The notes below the pieces were generated by a model that saw only the letters and a program-made list of their open reading frames with translations, had not been told where the DNA came from and ran no database searches. Made by a program: the position numbers and the translations under genes. Below are positions 1 through 5,538 of a stretch of DNA of 9,394 nt, piece by piece (position 1 is the stretch's first letter; each line of letters begins with the position of its first letter). This DNA is from CAZBUK01 sp964495085 (GTDB lineage: Bacteria > Bacteroidota > Ignavibacteria > T3Sed10-11). The stretch lies in the NCBI GenBank assembly GCA_964495085.1, contig CAZBUK010000118.1, positions 1 through 9,394 on the forward strand, in the 5' to 3' direction.

Positions 1-724
1 CCGTTGCAATGCCGACGGCCGGACGATCGATATCGTGATAGGCCAGAATCGACCAGAATGCGGACTGCGCTTCGAGTCGTTTCCAATCGGCATTCAGGTT
101 CCGCATCTGCTGCGTCGGATTGGTATGAAATCCTGCCTCGCTGAGTACCGATGCCATGTTCGATTCCCGGTTCACGTGGAGATACGGAAATTGGTTCTCG
201 TGATTGTCGGGGAAGCCCAGGTAGAACGTTCTGTCGGCATAATTGCCCCGGGTCGGAATGCGCATCGCGGCGGTCAGATCCACAACCATAATATCCCCCA
301 TTCTCTTTCCGCCCTGTGGACTTTTCTCCACCGTCTGGCCGTTCTGCCTCCAGCCTCCATGCAGCATCAGGGTGCTGTTCGCGGTTGGAGAACCGGCATC
401 GCTGTGTATGGAGTGATAGAAATCCGCGCCCACCGAGTTCGCGTGATTGGTGCGCTGGCTCAGCGTCACTGACTGAGTATCGTTCGTCCTGCTCATATAG
501 ACGGTATCGATGTCGGTCTGCGTCAACAGCATCTCCCTCAATGCAAGAGCGACCCTGAGAACTTTTTCAGCTTCGGAATAGTTATACAAACCCATATTTT
601 CCTTCTGACTGTGTCCTGGGTCGAGGAAGATCGTCCATCCCTCCATTCCGGTAACCTGCGCCTTTGCAGAACCTCCGATGACAGAGAAAATGAGAATCAG
701 TAAACCGATCGAATATCGTTTCAT
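1..724 (-). CDS. N-acetylmuramoyl-L-alanine amidase (Amidase_3 type), secreted, 3' end outside window
   Basis: The first 241 codons of a gene are open here with no stop before the window edge. The product should cleave the amide bond between N-acetylmuramic acid and the stem peptide of peptidoglycan, outside the cytoplasm. Residues 1-22 form a signal peptide (Lys-Arg, a hydrophobic core, then AKA|Q). The zinc amidase signature follows: LDPGHS with His38, a Glu at 51 or 53 (SEAEK), His107 in SIHSDAG, and the catalytic Glu196 in SEAGFHTN. The domain appears to end near residue 228. What follows (DIDRPAVGIAT) looks like the start of another segment, probably a C-terminal accessory domain, but this cannot be seen. 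ATG at 724-722 is supported by TAAGGA six bases upstream and an in-frame TAA just before it. It lies 39 bases after the TolB-like gene and is probably in the same transcript. The family is secure; the physiological role (division, remodelling, lysis) is not. Confidence 0.88.
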   Translation of the reverse strand, partial: MKRYSIGLLILIFSVIGGSAKAQVTGMEGWTIFLDPGHSQKENMGLYNYSEAEKVLRVALALREMLLTQTDIDTVYMSRTNDTQSVTLSQRTNHANSVGADFYHSIHSDAGSPTANSTLMLHGGWRQNGQTVEKSPQGGKRMGDIMVVDLTAAMRIPTRGNYADRTFYLGFPDNHENQFPYLHVNRESNMASVLSEAGFHTNPTQQMRNLNADWKRLEAQSAFWSILAYHDIDRPAVGIAT

Positions 725-730
725 GGGAAA

Positions 731-736
731 TCCTTA
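731..736 (-). promoter_or_regulatory. Ribosome binding site of the amidase gene
   Basis: The minus strand reads TAAGGA six bases before the ATG at 724. The TAA within it is also an in-frame stop for the amidase frame, so translation cannot start further upstream. Confidence 0.6.
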
Positions 737-752
737 TGCACAACTAGAATTA

Positions 753-767
753 TTAATATAATATTAA
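753..767. repeat. AT-only 15-bp palindrome over the stop codon of the TolB-like gene
   Basis: TTAATAT-A-ATATTAA is a perfect palindrome around a single central base. It covers the TAA stop (766-764) and the first part of the short spacer before the amidase. It lacks the GC stem and T tract of an intrinsic terminator. It could be a protein-binding site, or chance in AT-rich DNA. Confidence 0.35.
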
Positions 768-1714
768 CGTTCGACTTCTATGGCGTATATCGCCCCGTCG
801 TCGAGGGCATCGAAAACGATCCGGGTTCCATCCGGAGACCACGCGGGATTCATGGCTATCATTCCGAATCCGCCTGTGATGGAAGTTCTCCCGGTGCCGT
901 CGGATCGTATCGCGTAGACCTCGGAACTTGTGATGGTATGGCCGTCGTCCTCGGTGATCATATAAACAATGAATCTTCCGTCGGGCGACCATAACGGGCG
1001 TTCTCCATTACCGAGATCGACCAGGCCGGTTCCGTCGACGTTCATCGAATAGAGATTCCCCCCCAGAATTTCGAATGCGATCTTTGATCCGTCGGGCGAC
1101 AGTACTGAACTCAGATACGTTTCGTCCTCGAACGGGGCAACCACGTTGATTTCCCCGCTCCTTGAATCGACTATCGCGAGCGCACCATTCCTGGTGGCGA
1201 CTCCCAATCCAGGCGCATGCTGTTTCGCTAGCGGAGAAGCCGTTTTGCCGGTCTTGAGGAATTGCGTTCCGGATCTCCCGTCGGCTACAATCGTCTCATC
1301 TGCCTCCGTCCATTGCGGCAGGCCGGGATTCCCATGCCGGAAGCCGGTCAGATTCCGCGGACTGACACCGTTTAGGTCGTAGACAACAATAGCATGTAAT
1401 CTGCGGACGCCTTCGTACCTGCTGACGCGGGCCGCGATAGATTTAGAATCCGACGACCACTGAAAGCCGAATCCGGCCCCGGGATCGTCCGAAATGTTCT
1501 CTATGCCTCCGGAAGAAATATCCATGACGCGGATCCCGTGATAACCCGGCGAGGTGAATGCAAGTTTCGTACCGTCGGGCGACCATCGTGGATTCATGTA
1601 GGGAGTCTCCGGACCCCCGGCCAATCTAACCGGATCTCCGACCACACGTATCGTCTCTTCCTGAGCGAAGAGACCATGAGCGGTCAAAATTAGAATTATG
1701 AAAAGCCTCTTCAT
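764..1714 (-). CDS. TolB-like secreted beta-propeller protein with WD40-like PD40 repeats
   Basis: This 316-residue protein has a signal peptide (residues 1-17, cleavage expected at LFA|QEE) and is probably periplasmic or surface-exposed. PD40 repeats of the W/L-S-P-D-G type start near residues 44 (WSPDGTKLAF), 86 (WSSDSKSIAA, degenerate), 205 (LSPDGSKIAF), 242 (WSPDGRFIVY) and 292 (WSPDGTRIVF). A less regular blade or two lies between 100 and 200. This is the fold of the TolB C-terminal propeller. The TolB N-terminal domain (about 130 residues in E. coli) is absent, so this is not a canonical TolB. PD40 propellers usually bind proteins or carbohydrates, and no catalytic residues are visible. 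AGGAG nine bases upstream supports the ATG at 1714. It precedes the amidase by 39 bases on the same strand, so the two may work together at the cell wall, but the partner is unknown. Confidence 0.82.
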   Translation of the reverse strand: MKRLFIILILTAHGLFAQEETIRVVGDPVRLAGGPETPYMNPRWSPDGTKLAFTSPGYHGIRVMDISSGGIENISDDPGAGFGFQWSSDSKSIAARVSRYEGVRRLHAIVVYDLNGVSPRNLTGFRHGNPGLPQWTEADETIVADGRSGTQFLKTGKTASPLAKQHAPGLGVATRNGALAIVDSRSGEINVVAPFEDETYLSSVLSPDGSKIAFEILGGNLYSMNVDGTGLVDLGNGERPLWSPDGRFIVYMITEDDGHTITSSEVYAIRSDGTGRTSITGGFGMIAMNPAWSPDGTRIVFDALDDGAIYAIEVER

Positions 1715-1723
1715 TGAAATTAA

Positions 1724-1728
1724 CTCCT
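1724..1728 (-). promoter_or_regulatory. Ribosome binding site of the TolB-like gene
   Basis: AGGAG on the minus strand lies nine bases before the ATG at 1714. It selects the start codon that gives the signal peptide. Confidence 0.6.
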
Positions 1729-1857
1729 GAGCTGAGATTATGTAAAATTCACCGGCGGGAACGGCTGCCCCTGTTGTACCGATGGGGGGTGATTAAGAAC
1801 TGAAGTATAAGATAGACAAAATCAAAAAGAATTGCCAGAAATGTCCAGGACGAAGGT

Positions 1858-2034
1858 ATCAGCGGAAATCAGCGTCTTCAGAATTCCGATGATGACGGAA
1901 CACTGATGACACAGAAAAAGCACAAGATTGGCACAGATTAAAAATTAGTTCTCATTCAAATAGTCTGGCTTCGACTCCGCTGCCAATGACATAAATCTAG
2001 TTAATCCCTTGCAGCCTCACCCCCAACCCCTCCG
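1858..2034. repeat. Cluster of degenerate intergenic repeat motifs
   Basis: Two copies of ATCAGCG occur ten bases apart (1858-1864 and 1868-1874). CACAAGATT (1921-1929) is followed by CACAGATT (1932-1939). CTTCGACTCCGCT lies at 1969-1981, and a C-rich block, CCTCACCCCCAACCCCTCCG, at 2015-2034. From memory, strings of these kinds recur in intergenic DNA of many uncultured bacteria. The copies here are short and imperfect, so this is probably a graveyard of repeat fragments rather than an intact element. No terminal inverted repeats or target duplication are visible. Confidence 0.45.
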
Positions 2035-2138
2035 CTCGGTGCTTTGTCGAGAGATAATGTTTTTTGGTATTGTTGATCTGCTATCCGGCCTAAACTGCAA
2101 GTATTTGAAGATATGATAGGCTGGAAAGGAAGTGCCAC

Positions 2139-5100
2139 TCAACGGTTTAAGATTTCCCGTATCTTCTCCCCGAAATCGATCGGACTGAAGGGTTTCGCAA
2201 TAAAATCCACCCCTTCCTCGATAATGAAGTGCTTGCTGATGATATCTGCGGTATAGCCGCTGATAAAGAGAAAAGGCACGCCGGCTTTGACAGCCTGTAC
2301 CCGCTCGTAAAATTCACGGCCGGAAAATTTCGGCATAACAACGTCCGATATAATAAGATCGATTCTTCCGGCTTCTGCTTGAAAGAGTTTATAACCTTCG
2401 TTGCCATCACGCGCCGACAAAACTGTATAACCCTGATTTTCGAGAAGGATCTGTACCATGGTGAGGATGTCCTCGTCATCCTCGACGACAAGCAGCGTGT
2501 TGGTTCCCCGCGGTATCTCCCTGACCTCTCTGATCATGTCAGTTTCCGGCTCTCCGTCCACTGCCGGGAGGTAGATGTTAAAGGTAGTACCGATTCCCGG
2601 TTCGCTGTGCACGTCGATAAATCCCTGATGCAGTCCGACGATGCCATGGACGACCGAGAGCCCGAGTCCCGTTCCTTTTCCGACTTCCTTCGTCGTATAG
2701 AACGGATCGAAGATACGATCAAGATCTTCGGGAGCGATGCCGGTACCGTTGTCGCTTACGGAAATGACGACATAGGTTCCGGTCTTTGCATCGATATGCA
2801 GCGATTTGTTTGCATCGTCGATTTCTATGCTTCTCGTCGAGATGACCAGATTGCCTCCCCGCGGCATAGCATCCCGGGCGTTTATACAGAGATTCAGAAT
2901 AACCTGATCCATCTGGCCCGGATCTACCAGGACGGTCCGGATATCAGAACCCGGATTAAATTCTATCTCGAGCTGCGCGCCCAGCGTTTTGCCGAGCAGT
3001 TTCAACAGGTCGCTGATGAGCGAATTCAGGTTCGTATTTCTCGGCTCTATCTTCTGCCGCCTCGAGAACGCCAGCAATTGCTGGATAATACGCGAGCCGC
3101 GTTCGGTAAGATTCAGTATCTTATCGAAACGTTTGTAGAGAGGGGTTTCAGAAGGCAGTTTTCTTCGTCCGAGATCTGCATGGCCGAGAATCGCTCCCAG
3201 AACATTGTTGAGATCGTGCGCCACTCCACCCGCCAGCTGGCCAATACTCTCGAGTTTCTGCACCCGCACAATCTGCTGCTCAAGATCCTTTCGTTGGGTA
3301 ATATCCATGATATTTCCCAGAACGCGGCTCGGTTTCCCGTCCCTGAGAATAGACTTCCCGACGGTCCTCACCCAAATATGCCGTCCGTCCGCCCGGATGA
3401 ATTCGAGCTCCAGATCGAACGGCTCACCGTACCTGACCGCCTTTTCAAATGCTTTATAGATAATTATACCGCTTTCCGGTGTATAAAAATCGAGTAGGGT
3501 ATCGACATCTTCTAAATTGATGGTTCGGTCCACACCGTAGATTCTGTACACCTCGTCGGTCCAGGAAATTTTTCCGCTCGGAATATCGTATTCCCATCCG
3601 CCGACCTTCGACATCTCCTGGGTCTCTTGCAGGAGTTTATAGATTTTTCCGAGTTCTTCTTCGGTCTCCATTCGCTCAAAATAGCCGGCGAGATGTTCAA
3701 CCACATTCTCAATCAAGCGGCGTTCCTCCCGCAGAAACGGATCACTTCCCTCGGGGAGCTTTTCCCCGGTATAGAAAACTTCTATGCGCCCCCTCCGTCT
3801 GTTACCGGGTTTAATGTCGACGCCGATCCTCGTTGCAGATTCTGTAAATCTACCGGATACGTACGTGTGTCCATCGTACGTAACCCGGGCGCATGTGGAG
3901 TCGGGATGCTGAAATCCCCGAACAAGTATCGAAGGAACCTGACGCAGTATGGTTTCCTGCTCCCGGTTCCCTTGGTATAAAAGCTTCGTTATCTCAAAAA
4001 TGCAATTCAGCTCTTTTACCCTTTCCCTCAACTCATCCGTCTGGATTTGCAGCTTCTCTTCAGACTTTTTGCGTTCGGTAACATCCTGTTTAATTGAAAT
4101 GAAGTGAGTTATGGCTCCGGTCTGATCCTTGACCGGTGTGATCGATTGTTCCTCGGTATACAGCGACCCGTTCTTACGCCGGTTGATAAGTTCTCCCTGC
4201 CATACACGGCCGGACGTGATGATATTCCATAATTCGGTATAAAATTCCGGACTCTGTTCTCCGGATCTCTGTAAATCCCTGAAATTTTTTCCTATAACTT
4301 CTTCCCTTGCATAACCCGTTAATGTTGTATATGCCGGATTGACCCATTCGAGTTTACCGTCGCGGTCTGTAATAACGATGGCGTGCGATGCGGCATTGAG
4401 TGCGGCATCCCGCTGGCGAATATAATTTTCCCGTTTGAGCAACTCCTCCTCGACGCGTTTGCGCCTGATCATTTTTCCCAGATGGGCTGCAATCGTTGAA
4501 ATGAGCGTGATCCTCTTCTCGTCAGCTTTTCGAATATCGCGCATGAAGAACACGATGACTGCGACGAGATCTTCGTCGGCAAATACCGGGATCCCGACCG
4601 CGCACGTAAAACCGGTATCCATCGCTATTGCGGCTCTCGTGAACTCAGGATAAACCGACAGGTCGCGGATAAACTCCACGCTTTCCGTTTCCCAGACCCG
4701 TCCGGGTATTCCCGATCCGGCATCGAACCTGTAGCGCTCGCTGGTTTTCCGAAACCGCTCGATCTCCGCCGATTTGTCGGATGCATACGCCGCTCCGAAT
4801 TCGAGATGCGTCTTCGATCCCGATACCGTCCATAGTTCGCCGAGCTCCCACCCGGATGACTCGCAGACGACACGGAGTGTTACGTTGAGCGCTTCATGAA
4901 AATCGTGCGCTTCGGCGATAACATGGGTGAGCGTCATGAGCAGGTTTTTCTCATCTTCGATCAGTTTCCGTTCGGAAATGTCGGTCATGCAGGTAACTAC
5001 TGTTTCAATTTCTCCGAACGAATTTTTAACGGGATATGAGTCGACAAGGACGGAAGTTTGCGATTCGTCGGGGCGCTGAAGAACCAATTCGATCCCCCGG

Positions 5101-5384
5101 ACCGGTTCACCGGTATCGAGCGCCATACTGGAAGGAAATTTATCAAATGACAGACGATGCCTGTCCGGGGTGAAAATCCCGAGCGAAGCGAGAAAATGTT
5201 TTTCGGAATCTCCGGTACGCGGCGAGGTCCCCCAGATTCGAACGGCGGCGGTATTATATTCGGTAATGACGCCTGTTCGATCACATACGTAGACAGCCGA
5301 GCTGAGTAAATCGAAGATACGCGAATATCGGGTTTCTGACTTATGCTGCCTGCTCCGATCTGATGTTCCGAAGGTACGTTCCAT
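2139..5384 (-). CDS. Soluble hybrid sensor histidine kinase, PAS-GAF-PAS-(GAF-like)-PAS-HisKA-HATPase-REC
   Basis: This is a 1081-residue hybrid kinase with no transmembrane segment, so it should sense cytoplasmic signals. The order is: PAS about 20-138 (ending DISERK); GAF 145-305; PAS 320-440 (ending DVTERK); a GAF-like segment 455-570 ending in the PFLREERRLI motif; PAS_3-type 585-700 (GGWEYD to DITQRK); HisKA with phospho-acceptor His723 in AHDLNN; HATPase with N box Asn831, G1 DNGTG from 878, F box FDPFYT and G2 GKGTGLGL 902-909; and a receiver with the EDDED acidic pocket 968-972, phospho-acceptor Asp1014, Ser1042 and Lys1064. All catalytic residues are intact. The autokinase should pass phosphate from His723 to Asp1014. 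There is no DNA-binding output or HPt domain, so a separate partner is needed or the receiver modulates the kinase. It lies 154 bases after its paralogue on the same strand. ATG at 5384 is supported by AAGGGA six bases upstream. Confidence 0.93.
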   Translation of the reverse strand: MERTFGTSDRSRQHKSETRYSRIFDLLSSAVYVCDRTGVITEYNTAAVRIWGTSPRTGDSEKHFLASLGIFTPDRHRLSFDKFPSSMALDTGEPVRGIELVLQRPDESQTSVLVDSYPVKNSFGEIETVVTCMTDISERKLIEDEKNLLMTLTHVIAEAHDFHEALNVTLRVVCESSGWELGELWTVSGSKTHLEFGAAYASDKSAEIERFRKTSERYRFDAGSGIPGRVWETESVEFIRDLSVYPEFTRAAIAMDTGFTCAVGIPVFADEDLVAVIVFFMRDIRKADEKRITLISTIAAHLGKMIRRKRVEEELLKRENYIRQRDAALNAASHAIVITDRDGKLEWVNPAYTTLTGYAREEVIGKNFRDLQRSGEQSPEFYTELWNIITSGRVWQGELINRRKNGSLYTEEQSITPVKDQTGAITHFISIKQDVTERKKSEEKLQIQTDELRERVKELNCIFEITKLLYQGNREQETILRQVPSILVRGFQHPDSTCARVTYDGHTYVSGRFTESATRIGVDIKPGNRRRGRIEVFYTGEKLPEGSDPFLREERRLIENVVEHLAGYFERMETEEELGKIYKLLQETQEMSKVGGWEYDIPSGKISWTDEVYRIYGVDRTINLEDVDTLLDFYTPESGIIIYKAFEKAVRYGEPFDLELEFIRADGRHIWVRTVGKSILRDGKPSRVLGNIMDITQRKDLEQQIVRVQKLESIGQLAGGVAHDLNNVLGAILGHADLGRRKLPSETPLYKRFDKILNLTERGSRIIQQLLAFSRRQKIEPRNTNLNSLISDLLKLLGKTLGAQLEIEFNPGSDIRTVLVDPGQMDQVILNLCINARDAMPRGGNLVISTRSIEIDDANKSLHIDAKTGTYVVISVSDNGTGIAPEDLDRIFDPFYTTKEVGKGTGLGLSVVHGIVGLHQGFIDVHSEPGIGTTFNIYLPAVDGEPETDMIREVREIPRGTNTLLVVEDDEDILTMVQILLENQGYTVLSARDGNEGYKLFQAEAGRIDLIISDVVMPKFSGREFYERVQAVKAGVPFLFISGYTADIISKHFIIEEGVDFIAKPFSPIDFGEKIREILNR

Positions 5385-5538
5385 ACTCTATCCCTTTTAC
5401 ATATCCGACAAGGACTCGTTGCATAAACGGCATTGAAACGAGGGCGTATCAACCGAACCACCTGTTCTCGGGGATAGCGGCCGGCGGAGACAATAGACGA
5501 GCCTGATTGCGGCCGTTGGTGCGGTTGTAACGAGAGCG
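5385..5538. other. Spacer between the two hybrid kinases
   Basis: This 154-base spacer has no gene. It holds only weak inverted repeats: CTCGTT/AACGAG (5415-5420 with 5437-5442), two CGGCCG palindromes about 25 bases apart, and GAGAG/CTCTC (5532-5536 with 5542-5546) overlapping the upstream gene's stop. None is followed by a T tract on the minus strand, so I do not call a terminator. The two kinases may be co-transcribed, but the spacer is long enough to hold a separate promoter. Confidence 0.4.
5391..5396 (-). promoter_or_regulatory. Ribosome binding site of the soluble kinase
   Basis: AAGGGA on the minus strand lies six bases before the ATG at 5384. It is a moderate match that supports this start. 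Confidence 0.5.

Larger units (their letters stand above)
1715..2138. other. 424-base gene-free spacer with remnants of dispersed repeats
   Basis: No coding region can be supported here on either strand. The right end follows the stop of the soluble kinase and the left end holds the leader of the TolB-like gene. I see no hairpin with a T tract that would terminate the kinase transcript, and no convincing promoter for the TolB-like gene, although one must lie here or further upstream. The middle (about 1858-2034) contains short motifs that resemble decayed intergenic repeats, listed separately. Confidence 0.6.

Noticed and set aside
35..472. Plus-strand open frame of 145 codons at the left end
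   Set aside because: It is antisense to the amidase catalytic domain, whose zinc ligands and signal peptide are clear on the minus strand.
2229..3497. Long open frame of 422 codons on the plus strand, opposite the soluble kinase
   Set aside because: It is wholly antisense to the conserved HisKA-HATPase-receiver region, shows no recognisable domain, and has a partial counterpart opposite the paralogue only because the sense strands are similar.
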